A stretch of 64,000 nt of DNA from Pseudobacteriovorax antillogorgiicola (GTDB lineage Bacteria; Bdellovibrionota_B; Oligoflexia; Oligoflexales; Oligoflexaceae): assembly GCF_900177345.1 (NCBI RefSeq), contig NZ_FWZT01000032.1:1-64000 (forward strand), in the 5' to 3' direction. Shown here one piece after another: positions 35,552 through 44,607 of the stretch. The number at the start of each line of letters is the position of its first letter. Positions within the stretch are counted from its first letter, which is position 1. A program made the position numbers and the translations under genes. A model generated the notes under the pieces. That model was not told the origin of the DNA, searched no databases, and was given only the letters and a program-made list of their open reading frames with translations.

Positions 35552-35598
35552 GGGTCTTCCTACGAGTGGTCTATTCTACGGCTTTCTTATATAACACA

Positions 35599-35629
35599 AT
35601 TGAAATTTTGTTCCTTTTACAAATTCAAT
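35599..35629. promoter_or_regulatory. inverted repeat in the divergent promoter region
   Basis: ATTGAA-AT-TTTGT and ACAAA-TTCAAT form an imperfect 11-base inverted repeat around a short spacer, midway between the amidohydrolase-like gene and the glutamine-synthetase-like operon. Candidate operator for both. Confidence 0.4.
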
Positions 35630-35686
35630 GTTAAGCTACCTAAGTCTTGATGCTTATGAAACTGCTACCGACGCGAATCTATTGAA

Positions 35687-37060
35687 ATGAGGTCTAGTGT
35701 GTCTGAGCCGATCGATCCCAAGCTTTTAGAAAAGATAGAAAACACCCACCACAAAAAGGTCAAAGTAGCCATTGTCGATATGGATGGAGTGCTTCGAGGA
35801 AAGTACATCCATAAGGAAAAATTTCTGTCGGCGATGAAGAGTGGCTTTGGGTTTTGTAACGTGGTCTTCGGCTGGGATGCCGCCGATGTCTGCTATGATA
35901 ATGTTTCCTATGCGGGCTGGCATACAGGCTACCCAGACGCAGATGTTCGACTTGATCCAAAAACCTTCCGCACCATTCCTTGGGAAGATCACGTGCCCTT
36001 TTTTCTGGGGGAGTTCGTCGACGATCAAGATCAACCTTTAGGGGTATGCCCTAGACAGCTATTGAAGAAGGTCTGTGCCCGGGCCGAGACTATGGGCTTC
36101 AAGCCTCGGTTTGGGGTCGAGTACGAGTGGTTTAACTTTGACGAGACTCCCGATAGCCTGCACAGCAAGGACTTTAGGGGGATGAAGCCACTGACACCTG
36201 GAATGTTCGGTTACTCAGCACTACGGTCCAGCTATGCCAGCCCCTATTTTCACGATCTTATGGATCTTCTTGAAGAGTTCGACGTTCCTCTTGAGGGGCT
36301 TCATACGGAGACGGGGCCTGGAGTCTATGAAGCTGCAATCATGAACTGTGATGCCGCAACCCAGGGTGATCGCGCCATACTCTTCAAGACAGCTGTGAAA
36401 GAGATTGCTTACCGACATAATATTTTACCCACGTTCATGGCTCGTTGGAATACCGAACTACCAGGCAGTAGCGGTCATATTCATCAGAGTCTCTGGGACG
36501 ACGATCGCAATCTTTTCTTTGATGCGAATGACGATGCACGGATGAGCCCCTTATTTAAGCACTATCTCGCTGGCCAAATAAAGCTTCTACCCGAAATTTT
36601 GCCGATGTTTGCACCGACTATGAACAGCTACAAACGGTTGGTGGAAGGGTTCTGGGCACCGACGCGGGCCAACTGGGGAATCGACAATCGTACGGTTGCC
36701 TTTCGTGTGATACCAGGCAGTGCAAAAAGTTGCCGGGTAGAAGCTCGGGTAGGGGGAGCGGATATGAACCCATACTTGTCAATCGCTGCAAGCTTGGCTG
36801 CCGGGCTGTATGGTATTGAGCATAAGCTCGAACTCGATAGCGACCCCATTCGTGGCAATGGGTACAACAGCGAGGCCGGGACGGCCTTGGCTAGCAATTT
36901 GGAGCAGGCAGCTCAGCTCATGGGACGCTCAGAAATTGCTAGTGAACTGTTCGGTGCACCGTTTGTTGAGCATTTTGTGAATACCCGGCTTTGGGAGTGG
37001 CGCCAAGCCCAGCAGGCTGTTACTGACTGGGAGCTGAAACGTTACTTTGAAATCATTTAG
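35687..37060 (+). CDS. glutamine-synthetase-like gamma-glutamyl ligase
   Basis: GS-fold enzyme, 457 residues. Metal and ATP residues are visible in FGVEYEWFNF, LHTETGPGVYEAAI, GSSGHIHQSLW, NSYKRLVEGFWAPTRANWG and CRVEARVGGADMNPYL. The N-terminal beta-grasp is short (VKVAIVDMDGVLRGKYI), as in GS-like enzymes such as PuuA and the Streptomyces GlnA-like ligases that join glutamate to amines. Cluster context suggests it glutamylates an amino alcohol. The start may instead be the GTG at 35699, which has GAGG just before it. The alcohol dehydrogenase gene follows 14 bases after the stop. Confidence 0.8.
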   Translation: MRSSVSEPIDPKLLEKIENTHHKKVKVAIVDMDGVLRGKYIHKEKFLSAMKSGFGFCNVVFGWDAADVCYDNVSYAGWHTGYPDADVRLDPKTFRTIPWEDHVPFFLGEFVDDQDQPLGVCPRQLLKKVCARAETMGFKPRFGVEYEWFNFDETPDSLHSKDFRGMKPLTPGMFGYSALRSSYASPYFHDLMDLLEEFDVPLEGLHTETGPGVYEAAIMNCDAATQGDRAILFKTAVKEIAYRHNILPTFMARWNTELPGSSGHIHQSLWDDDRNLFFDANDDARMSPLFKHYLAGQIKLLPEILPMFAPTMNSYKRLVEGFWAPTRANWGIDNRTVAFRVIPGSAKSCRVEARVGGADMNPYLSIAASLAAGLYGIEHKLELDSDPIRGNGYNSEAGTALASNLEQAAQLMGRSEIASELFGAPFVEHFVNTRLWEWRQAQQAVTDWELKRYFEII

Positions 37061-37074
37061 AGCGGATTCAATCG

Positions 37075-38199
37075 ATGATTACACAATTTAATTTTCCGAC
37101 TACGGTCCGCTTCGGTTCTGGGGCTATTGCTGAGCTACCAGCTTCATTGCTCGATCGTTTTCAAAGACCACTGATCGTTACAGATAGAGTGATTGCAAAA
37201 CTACCTTTTCTTGTGGACACCTGCGCTCAATTGAAAGAGAGAGGATTTTCTGTTGAGGTGTATTCAGATATGGGTGGCAACCCCGTTGAGTCAGATGTCA
37301 CGGGTGGTGTCGACGCCTTCAAAAAGTACCAGGCGGATTGCATTGTGATGATTGGTGGGGGAGCAACCATGGATGTAGGGAAGGCTATTGCCTTGATGGC
37401 CAATCATCCAGGTGCGCTTTTCGACTACGAAGATGGGAAGCCTGACGCACGCCCTTCAAATGAAGCATTTCCCTTCATGGTAGCAGTGCCTACAACTGCT
37501 GGAACAGGTAGCGAAGTGGGCCGAAGTTCGGTCATTTCAGATAATGTATCCAAGGCTAAAAAAATCATTTTTTCCCCAAAAATGTTGCCGGACTTAGTGA
37601 TTGCCGATCCTGCACTTACTCTGGGACTTCCGCCGGGTGTAACCGCTGCTACGGGCATTGATGCCCTGACTCACCTCTTGGAGGCATATCTCGCTCAAGG
37701 TTTTCACCCTATGTGCGATGGGATTGCTTTAGAAGGCATTCGTCTGGTGAGCAAGAGCCTTAGTAAAGCTTTTCATAACCCTTCGGATATTAATGCCAGG
37801 CAGGATATGCTAGCTGCATCAATGATGGGAGCAGTTGCCTTTCAAAAAGGTCTTGGGTTGAATCACTCCTGCGCTCACGCCTTATCAACTGTTTTCGATA
37901 CCCATCACGGTCTCGCGAATGCAATGATGCTTGAGGCGTGCATGAGCTTTAATCAAACTGCTGTGCCAGAGAAGTTTGAAACTTTAGCTCAGGTGGTATC
38001 TAGGGCATCTGGAGATGATTTTATTCAATGGCTGAAGGAGCTAAAGGACGATCTTCAGATTCCTGCGGGATTGGCGAAGCTAGATATTCAAGTCAACGAT
38101 CGCCTACTAGATGTGGCTGAGGCTGATATTTGCCACCCACTGGGGCCAAGACCTGTGAGCCGTCAAGATTTTAAACAGCTTTTTGAAGCATCCATGTAA
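37075..38199 (+). CDS. iron-containing alcohol dehydrogenase
   Basis: Group III Fe-dependent ADH, 374 residues. NAD site GGGATMDVGKAIA (GGGS/T-x-x-D); metal ligands in TGIDALTHLLEAY (Asp, His), LGLNHSCAHAL (His) and FDTHHGLANA (His). The segment VPTTAGTGSEV is the family signature. In this cluster it would oxidise the hydroxyl of a gamma-glutamylated amino alcohol to the aldehyde (inference). Tightly followed by the aldehyde dehydrogenase gene, 10 bases after its stop. Confidence 0.88.
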   Translation: MITQFNFPTTVRFGSGAIAELPASLLDRFQRPLIVTDRVIAKLPFLVDTCAQLKERGFSVEVYSDMGGNPVESDVTGGVDAFKKYQADCIVMIGGGATMDVGKAIALMANHPGALFDYEDGKPDARPSNEAFPFMVAVPTTAGTGSEVGRSSVISDNVSKAKKIIFSPKMLPDLVIADPALTLGLPPGVTAATGIDALTHLLEAYLAQGFHPMCDGIALEGIRLVSKSLSKAFHNPSDINARQDMLAASMMGAVAFQKGLGLNHSCAHALSTVFDTHHGLANAMMLEACMSFNQTAVPEKFETLAQVVSRASGDDFIQWLKELKDDLQIPAGLAKLDIQVNDRLLDVAEADICHPLGPRPVSRQDFKQLFEASM

Positions 38200-38209
38200 G
38201 GATATTCCG

Positions 38210-39574
38210 ATGTTAAGTGTAATTAATCCCGCAACGGAAGAATTAATAAAACAGCTGGTAACTGATACCCAAGAATCCATTGGCAGTAAGTACCAGCTTT
38301 GTCGCCAGGCTCAAATTTCCTGGGGGCAGGTGGCCATTGAAGAGCGAAAAGAGATTATCGAGAAATTTAGGGTTCTACTTCAAGACAACGCTGATGCTTG
38401 CGCACGGGACACAAGTCTTGAAACTGGAAGGCCAGTTCATCAGGTTCGCAATGAAATCAAGGCGACTGATGCACGGTTGATTTATTTTAATGAGACCATT
38501 GAAGAAGTCATCAAGACCCAAGAGGTGTATCGTGATGAAACTGTGCGGGAGATGGTTTCCTGGGAACCGCTCGGAGTTATAGCTAATATTTCGGCATGGA
38601 ACTATCCATATTTTGTTGGTACCAATGTATTTGTGCCAGCACTTTTAGCTGGCAATGGAGTGCTTTATAAACCGTCTGAATACGCTTCACTTACAGGCCA
38701 GAGGCTTGTGGAGTTGATGTTGCAAGCGGGGCTTCCTGAAAATGTTATGACTCCTGTTATCGGTGATGGTCAGGTGGGTGCTATGCTCATGGAGCAAAAG
38801 ATCGATGGAGTCTTTTTCACCGGTTCCCACGACACAGGGCGGAAGATCAATGAGGAAGTGGCATCTCGTCTGGTCAAGGTGGGATTCGAACTGGGTGGTA
38901 AGGACCCATGCTATGTTACCGAAGACGTTGATGTTTCTCAGGCAGCTGCAGCTGTGGCAGATGGAGCTTTCTATAACTGCGGGCAAAGTTGCTGTGCAGT
39001 TGAACGGGTTTATGTCCATGAAAAAATCTATGATGGTTTCGTAGCTGCATTTATCGAGGCGGTCGAAGGGTTTAAGGTGGGTAAACCTGAAGACCCGAGT
39101 ACCTACCTCGGGCCCCTAACCCGCAAGGAGCAGATCGAGGTTCTTAACAATCAGATCGCGGATGCGGTGAAACAGGGGGCGACTCTTCAAGTTGGTGGCA
39201 ACCCAACGGAGGGCGTAGGCTATTATTTTGAGCCAACGGTATTAACTGAGGCTAACCATCAAATGAAGCTCATGGTAGAGGAAAGCTTCGGGCCGATCAT
39301 CGGAATTCAGAAGGTGAGTTCCGACCAAGAGGCAGTGGAGTTAATGAATGATACTGACTATGGTTTGACAGCATCGGTTTATTGCAGAAATTTGGATCGT
39401 GCCCGAAATATCATGTTTCACGTCCACGCAGGAACTGTATATACAAACTGCTGTGATCGGGTGAGTCCTTACACACCGTGGTCTGGCCGGGGCCATTCAG
39501 GACTAGGCTCAACTCTGGGGCGGATGGGGCTGGAAACTTTCCTTCAACCAAAGGCTTGGCATATCAAACCTTAG
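38210..39574 (+). CDS. NAD(P)-dependent aldehyde dehydrogenase
   Basis: ALDH superfamily, 454 residues from the ATG at 38210 (AGGA eight bases upstream). WEPLGVIANISAWNYPYFVG, FTGSHDTGRKI (cofactor), FELGGKDPCYV (general base Glu) and NCGQSCCAVERV (catalytic Cys) are all present, with ESFGPIIGI near the C terminus. The last enzyme of the putative gamma-glutamyl pathway, turning the aldehyde into an acid. It ends with a four-base convergent overlap with the receiver gene on the other strand. Confidence 0.88.
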   Translation: MLSVINPATEELIKQLVTDTQESIGSKYQLCRQAQISWGQVAIEERKEIIEKFRVLLQDNADACARDTSLETGRPVHQVRNEIKATDARLIYFNETIEEVIKTQEVYRDETVREMVSWEPLGVIANISAWNYPYFVGTNVFVPALLAGNGVLYKPSEYASLTGQRLVELMLQAGLPENVMTPVIGDGQVGAMLMEQKIDGVFFTGSHDTGRKINEEVASRLVKVGFELGGKDPCYVTEDVDVSQAAAAVADGAFYNCGQSCCAVERVYVHEKIYDGFVAAFIEAVEGFKVGKPEDPSTYLGPLTRKEQIEVLNNQIADAVKQGATLQVGGNPTEGVGYYFEPTVLTEANHQMKLMVEESFGPIIGIQKVSSDQEAVELMNDTDYGLTASVYCRNLDRARNIMFHVHAGTVYTNCCDRVSPYTPWSGRGHSGLGSTLGRMGLETFLQPKAWHIKP

Positions 39575-40215
39575 CTAATTTTCAGCATCTTTGATTTTGA
39601 TGTGTAAGAGGAGTACTCCACATCGGAGGCGTCAAGGGTTTGGATCTTCGCCACCAGGTCCTTGATACGCTCCAAGGCTTGCAACGTGCGGTTGAACTTT
39701 GTCTCATCAAACTTAGAAAAGTCAGAGCCCAAATTGCCATAGGCAATGGCTAAGGGGTTATTGATTTCGTGATTGTAGGTAACAATCATCGCATTAATCG
39801 CTTCGATCTTTTGGGACTTGGCAGACTCTTCTGCAAGGACTTTGAGTTTGAGCTGGGTGTTGATCCGCTGCAAGGCTATTTTGAATGAAATCTGCTTAAG
39901 TATGTAGTCGTTCGCCCCTTTTTCAAATGAGCTTATGATCGTATCTGGGTCTTCTTCTGCAGTAACCATGATGATTGGTAGCTGAATCGAGGTAAAGGTT
40001 TTGCGAACTTCATCAAGAACTTCGTGACCATCGATTCCGGGCATATTAAGATCAAGCAAAACCAGGTCGATCTTCGAAGAGTCAATTATTTTTAGCGCGT
40101 CGCTACCGCTGGACGCTTCGATCACCTCATACTCTTTTTTTAGGAGTCGGGCCTTCATCATGCCACGCTGGATCTCGTTGTCGTCTACCACCAGTATTAC
40201 TGGATTTTCTGCCAT
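39571..40215 (-). CDS. response regulator receiver with orphan H-box domain
   Basis: Residues 1-120 are a complete receiver: VDDN, LVLLDLNMP with the phospho-accepting Asp, MVTAEE (Thr) and YILKQIS (Lys). After a helical linker comes a HisKA-like dimerisation box, IVTYNHEINNPLAIAYGNL. The protein then ends after about 60 residues with no ATPase domain. It could be a phosphotransfer dimer, a partner of a split kinase, or a truncated hybrid kinase. No kinase lies nearby on this strand. Confidence 0.8.
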   Translation of the reverse strand: MAENPVILVVDDNEIQRGMMKARLLKKEYEVIEASSGSDALKIIDSSKIDLVLLDLNMPGIDGHEVLDEVRKTFTSIQLPIIMVTAEEDPDTIISSFEKGANDYILKQISFKIALQRINTQLKLKVLAEESAKSQKIEAINAMIVTYNHEINNPLAIAYGNLGSDFSKFDETKFNRTLQALERIKDLVAKIQTLDASDVEYSSYTSKSKMLKIS

Positions 40216-40485
40216 GCTGATCCCTTACAAGTTTTTCGCTGCCGAGTTTAAACCCGCGTATCCTAACAATCGGGTATCTTGGCTGAACTCTGACTTACCA
40301 TTCCGTAAGATGTATTCATGACATCGGTTCGTCAGTTCACGACTTGAGATCTTGATTTAATGCACTGTAATTAATGGATTTAATGTTTTGGTAAAGACCT
40401 TCAAGGTAGCGCAAGCTCCTTGTAAAATGTCCGTAGACCACGTAGCTGTCGGTTTGTTACCTTGGGGGACATAGGAGGGAGTAGA

Positions 40486-43400
40486 TTGACTGTCGTTGTT
40501 GTAGCAGAAAAGCCTTCGGTGGCTCGCGATATTGCAAAGGTCTTGGGTGCCGATCAGAAAAGAGATGGATATTGGGAAGGTTCAAACTACCAGGTTACTT
40601 GGGCGCTAGGACACCTTGTCCGTGTTGCGGAGCCCCACGAGATTGACCCTCGATGGAAGGAGTGGCGTCGCGATACCCTACCGATGATTCCTGAGCGTTG
40701 GCCACTCCTCGGTAATCCAAAAACTAAAAGTCAATTGGAGGTGGTAACGCGCTTACTTGGCAGCAGTGAGCGCGTGGTGTGTGCCACAGATGCTGGGCGC
40801 GAAGGAGAGCTGATCTTTCGCTATATTATCGAGAAGGCGTCTTGTCGAAAGCCAATGCAGCGCCTTTGGATTTCTTCACTCACTCCTGAAGCGATTCGCA
40901 CAGGATTCGAGAGGCTACGTCCCGTCAAAGACTACGACTCACTGGCAGATGCAGCACGGGGACGGAGCCGCGCTGATTGGCTAGTGGGGATGAACCTGTC
41001 ACGGGCCTACTCCTTGTGTTTTGGCGATAGCTTCTCAGTGGGCCGTGTTCAAACACCGACCCTGTCGATTTTAGCGCAGCGTGAGCTAGACATTCAAAAT
41101 TTTGTCCCAGAGGATTACCGAGAAATTCAAGGGGTGTTTCGGGGCCACGGACAGAGGGAAGAGTTCACTGCGATGCTCTTCGATCTCAAAAGCAAAAAAG
41201 CCAAGCGCTTCAAGGATGATGATAAAATTCTTAAAGCTGTTCTGGAAGAGTTAAAGGGTGATCGCTATCAAGTTGAAAAGGTCGAAGAAAAGACGATTCA
41301 GCTAGAACCCCCCTTGCTTTTTGATTTGACTGAACTGCAAAGACACTGCAATCGGCTTTATGGGTTTCAATCTCAGAAAACTTTGGATATCGCTCAGTCA
41401 CTATACGAGAATCTAAAGCTCATTAGCTATCCAAGAACAGACTCTAGATATCTATCGAGAGATATGACTAGCGGGCTGCCCCGGATTGTGCAATCGATCC
41501 GTGAGCCTTATGATGATCAGATTCAGGAAGACACGGGAAATAGACCACTTGGGTCACGCTATATCAATGACGGTCGCGTTACTGATCACCATGCGATTAT
41601 CCCTACCGGAGTCCTTTCATCCCGCATGAGTCAAGACCAGGCTAACGTGTTTGATGCCATCTGTAGACGCTTTCTTATGGCTTGGCAAAAACCGTATCGC
41701 TATGCCAGTACCAACGTCTTGGTGAAGGGCCATGAGCATCAAGATAATGTATTTCAAGCTCGGGGAAAAAAGCAGCTGGAGCGCGGCTGGAAATCCCTGG
41801 AAACGGGGAAGGGGAACGACAAAGATCGTTTCCTGCCATCGTATCTACAAGCAGACCTGGCGGTTGATCTTGCATCGTTGCAAGAACTCAAGAAGCAAAC
41901 TCAAGCACCACCAAGGCTTACCGATGCTAGTTTGCTCACAGCTATGGAAACAGCTGGTCGTCAGTTGAATGATAAGGAGCTTTCCGCCGCTATGAAAGAG
42001 CGGGGCTTGGGAACACCGGCTACCCGTAGCTCGATCATTGAAACTTTGATTCAGCGCCAATATTTGGTGCGCGAGGGTAAGCAGTTTCACGTCAGCAGAA
42101 AGGGCTTGCGGTTGATCGAGCTGGTTCATGATGATGTCAAAAGCCCAAAAATGACAGGAGAATGGGAATTTACCCTGCGGCAAGTTCAAGACGGTAAAAT
42201 ATCTTTGAAGCAGTTTTCCCAGGATATCCAGTCTTTTGTTAGCAAGGCAGTTGCAAAAGTGCTTGAACAGGCGCCGGCTCGCCCCTCGACGCAGATTCCA
42301 GCTATGGCTGGGGCATCTTCAGACTTAAAAATTGGACAAGAAGTGATTCGACATAAAACCCCCGCCGCAGAGCTTCGCCCTCTGCTTAAAAAGATTTTCG
42401 GCTTTGAACGCTTTCGGCCATATCAAGAGGATGTTTGCAGAGACATCGTTAGAGGTCGAGATGCTCTACTCGTGATGCCAACGGGGGCGGGAAAGTCACT
42501 TTGCTATCAGCTTCCAGGAATGGCGCTTGGCGGAACCACTGTGGTGATTAGCCCTTTGATTGCATTAATGGACGATCAGGTGGAGAAGTTACAAGCAACT
42601 GGCTTGAGGGCAGAAGCCATTCACTCTGGTAAAGGACGTCAAAGGTCTAGGGAAATCTGCCGGGAGTATCTGGAAGGTCAGCTTGATTTCCTTTACATTG
42701 CTCCAGAGCGGTTAGGTGTCCCTGGTTTTGTACCACTTTTGGGAAAACGAAAGCCCACATTGGTAGCTATCGATGAGGCTCACTGTATCTCTCAATGGGG
42801 CCATGACTTTCGCCCTGACTATCGCATGTTGAAAGAGCGACTTGAACCTTTGAGGCCTTCTGTGATCGTTGCGATGACCGCGACAGCAACACCTCGTGTT
42901 CAGAAAGATATTGTCGATCAGCTTGGTCTTGTGGAAGCTAGTATTCATAGTCATGGCTTTCGCAGGACCAATATCGCCATTGAAAGTGTTGAAGTCAGTC
43001 GACCGCAGCGGGTCGAGGTGATCAGGAAGCTCTTGAGTAAGGAGCAGCATAGGCCAGCGATTGTTTATGCCCCCACGCGCAAGCAGGCCGAGGAGTGTGC
43101 TGCAAAGCTAGGGCAAGGAGCGCAGATCTATCATGCTGGAATGTCTGCCGAGCGACGCGCCCAGGTGCAACGAGACTTCCTTGAAAACAAAGTTGATGTC
43201 ATGGTCGCGACAATTGCTTTTGGAATGGGAATAGATAAGCCCGATGTTCGGATGGTGATCCATATGGCGTTTCCTGGAAGCATGGAGGGCTACTACCAAG
43301 AAATCGGTCGTGCGGGGCGGGATGGGAACCTGTCCCGAGCTGTGATGTTCTTCTCATTTGGCGACTTTAAGACTCACGAGTTTTTTCACAAGAAAAATTA

Positions 43401-44340
43401 TCCCGAACGGATTGATTTGAAGGCTGTCCTAAAACAAATCCCTGATGCAGGTATCGAGCGAACAATGCTAAGACCTCCGGTTGAAAAAGACGATATTGAA
43501 ACCTATCTAGAAAAACTTTGGGTCCATGGGGCTATAGAGTTTAAGGGGAATGATGAGGTTTTTACAACAGGTAAGGCTTGGGAGCTGGCCTATGAAGCTC
43601 AGCGGCAGCATCGCTTTGGTCAACTCAAGGAAGTCTCTCAGTATGCTCAAAACCAAGGTCAGTGTCGCATGTTGCAACTTATGGAGCACTTTGGAGACCC
43701 CGATGCTAATGGTGTGGTATGTGGCATCTGCGATGTGTGTGCTCCTGATAATACCAATGTGAAAAGTTTGCGGCTGCTCGATGAGACTGAGAAACAGCAC
43801 TTGAAAACGATTATGAGCGCGCTGAGTTCGGATCGCTATTTAGCGGTAGGCACGCTCCAACGGAATCATATGGATCCTCTCAAGGTGAGTCGCAGTCGAC
43901 TTGAGGAGTACATTGACCTTCTAGTGCGAGAAGATTTCGTAGGCACGGAAACTAAAGTTTTTCAAAAAGATGGTAAAGATATCTCTTACCGCGTCCTTTT
44001 TCGATTAAGAATTATGAACCAATTGCACCTGAACACCATGCAAATTGCCGATATTCAAGATTTGAAGCGTTCTGGTGCTAGCCGGAAACCTAGCAAGAGA
44101 GTCAGTAGGAAGGCAGCGGTCACAGGCTATGACGATGCTGTCTATCAGAAGCTCAAGGACTGGCGTCTTAAAGAATCTAAACTCAAAAAAATGCCCGCAT
44201 TTCGTGTTCTAAGCGATCGGACACTTCAGGAAATTGCCTTGAATTTGCCTAAGACTGAGGAAGATCTACTCGGAATATCGGGGGTAGGGCCGAGTAAATA
44301 CGAGAAATTTGGGAAGAAAATTCTGGATCTTCTCCATTAA
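40486..44340 (+). CDS. topoisomerase III-RecQ helicase fusion protein
   Basis: 1284 residues starting at TTG 40486 with AGGAGG seven bases upstream. Residues 1-590 are a type IA topoisomerase of the TopB kind: VVVAEKPSVARDIA (Toprim Glu), CATDAGREGELIFR, SVGRVQTPTL and the active-site Tyr in LISYPRTDSRYL (about residue 315). A 40-residue linker follows. From about 630 it is a RecQ helicase: MPTGAGKSLCYQLP (Walker A), AIDEAHCISQWGHDFRPDY (DEAH), ATIAFGMGIDKPDVR, QEIGRAGRDG, and zinc cysteines ending in CGICDVC. The final 75 residues are HRDC (LKDWRLKESKLKKMPAF, LLGISGVG). All key residues of both enzymes are kept. One chain thus joins the partners that elsewhere dissolve double Holliday junctions. 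Confidence 0.9.
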   Translation: MTVVVVAEKPSVARDIAKVLGADQKRDGYWEGSNYQVTWALGHLVRVAEPHEIDPRWKEWRRDTLPMIPERWPLLGNPKTKSQLEVVTRLLGSSERVVCATDAGREGELIFRYIIEKASCRKPMQRLWISSLTPEAIRTGFERLRPVKDYDSLADAARGRSRADWLVGMNLSRAYSLCFGDSFSVGRVQTPTLSILAQRELDIQNFVPEDYREIQGVFRGHGQREEFTAMLFDLKSKKAKRFKDDDKILKAVLEELKGDRYQVEKVEEKTIQLEPPLLFDLTELQRHCNRLYGFQSQKTLDIAQSLYENLKLISYPRTDSRYLSRDMTSGLPRIVQSIREPYDDQIQEDTGNRPLGSRYINDGRVTDHHAIIPTGVLSSRMSQDQANVFDAICRRFLMAWQKPYRYASTNVLVKGHEHQDNVFQARGKKQLERGWKSLETGKGNDKDRFLPSYLQADLAVDLASLQELKKQTQAPPRLTDASLLTAMETAGRQLNDKELSAAMKERGLGTPATRSSIIETLIQRQYLVREGKQFHVSRKGLRLIELVHDDVKSPKMTGEWEFTLRQVQDGKISLKQFSQDIQSFVSKAVAKVLEQAPARPSTQIPAMAGASSDLKIGQEVIRHKTPAAELRPLLKKIFGFERFRPYQEDVCRDIVRGRDALLVMPTGAGKSLCYQLPGMALGGTTVVISPLIALMDDQVEKLQATGLRAEAIHSGKGRQRSREICREYLEGQLDFLYIAPERLGVPGFVPLLGKRKPTLVAIDEAHCISQWGHDFRPDYRMLKERLEPLRPSVIVAMTATATPRVQKDIVDQLGLVEASIHSHGFRRTNIAIESVEVSRPQRVEVIRKLLSKEQHRPAIVYAPTRKQAEECAAKLGQGAQIYHAGMSAERRAQVQRDFLENKVDVMVATIAFGMGIDKPDVRMVIHMAFPGSMEGYYQEIGRAGRDGNLSRAVMFFSFGDFKTHEFFHKKNYPERIDLKAVLKQIPDAGIERTMLRPPVEKDDIETYLEKLWVHGAIEFKGNDEVFTTGKAWELAYEAQRQHRFGQLKEVSQYAQNQGQCRMLQLMEHFGDPDANGVVCGICDVCAPDNTNVKSLRLLDETEKQHLKTIMSALSSDRYLAVGTLQRNHMDPLKVSRSRLEEYIDLLVREDFVGTETKVFQKDGKDISYRVLFRLRIMNQLHLNTMQIADIQDLKRSGASRKPSKRVSRKAAVTGYDDAVYQKLKDWRLKESKLKKMPAFRVLSDRTLQEIALNLPKTEEDLLGISGVGPSKYEKFGKKILDLLH

Positions 44341-44453
44341 AATAAATCTCGTTGATCCTGCTTTTCATGTTTTGATGGTCTGCCTGACATAAGTACAAAC
44401 AAAAGACTTAGAATGAAGACGATCAGAGGAACATGAATCATAAGTCCTTTCAT
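44337..44453 (-). CDS. 38-residue single-span membrane protein
   Basis: ATG at 44453 with AAAGGTGG about nine bases upstream. The product has one strong membrane helix (HVPLIVFILSLLFVLM) after a short N terminus and a charged tail (SGRPSKHEKQDQRDLF). Its stop overlaps the stop codon of the Top3-RecQ gene on the opposite strand. A plausible promoter (TTGCCT, 17 bases, TATCAA) lies upstream. No family recognised; the size resembles small accessory subunits of membrane complexes. Too short for normal ORF calling. Confidence 0.5.
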   Translation of the reverse strand: MKGLMIHVPLIVFILSLLFVLMSGRPSKHEKQDQRDLF

Positions 44454-44491
44454 AGTATTTTCCACCTTTCCCTAGAGTGTGCCCTACATTA

Positions 44492-44520
44492 TTGATAAAC
44501 ACTATGGCAGGATGAGGCAA
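44492..44520 (-). promoter_or_regulatory. candidate promoter of the small membrane protein
   Basis: TTGCCT (44520-44515), 17 bases, TATCAA (44497-44492) on the minus strand; four of six matches in each box. Confidence 0.3.
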
Positions 44521-44570
44521 ATAAATTTTACATAAAGACATGTGACGTATCTATAAAGGCTTAAAGCCAT

Positions 44571-44604
44571 ATCAGATCGGAACTTTAGCCGATCTGATTT
44601 TTTG
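44571..44604 (+). terminator. strong rho-independent terminator
   Basis: ATCAGATCGG and CCGATCTGAT form a perfect ten-base stem around AACTTTAG, followed by TTTTTG on the plus strand. It is the probable end of the Top3-RecQ transcript, 230 bases after its stop. It also lies just downstream of hisIE and may mark the end of the his operon, although the minus-strand side lacks a U-run. Confidence 0.75.
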
Positions 44605-44607
44605 CTA

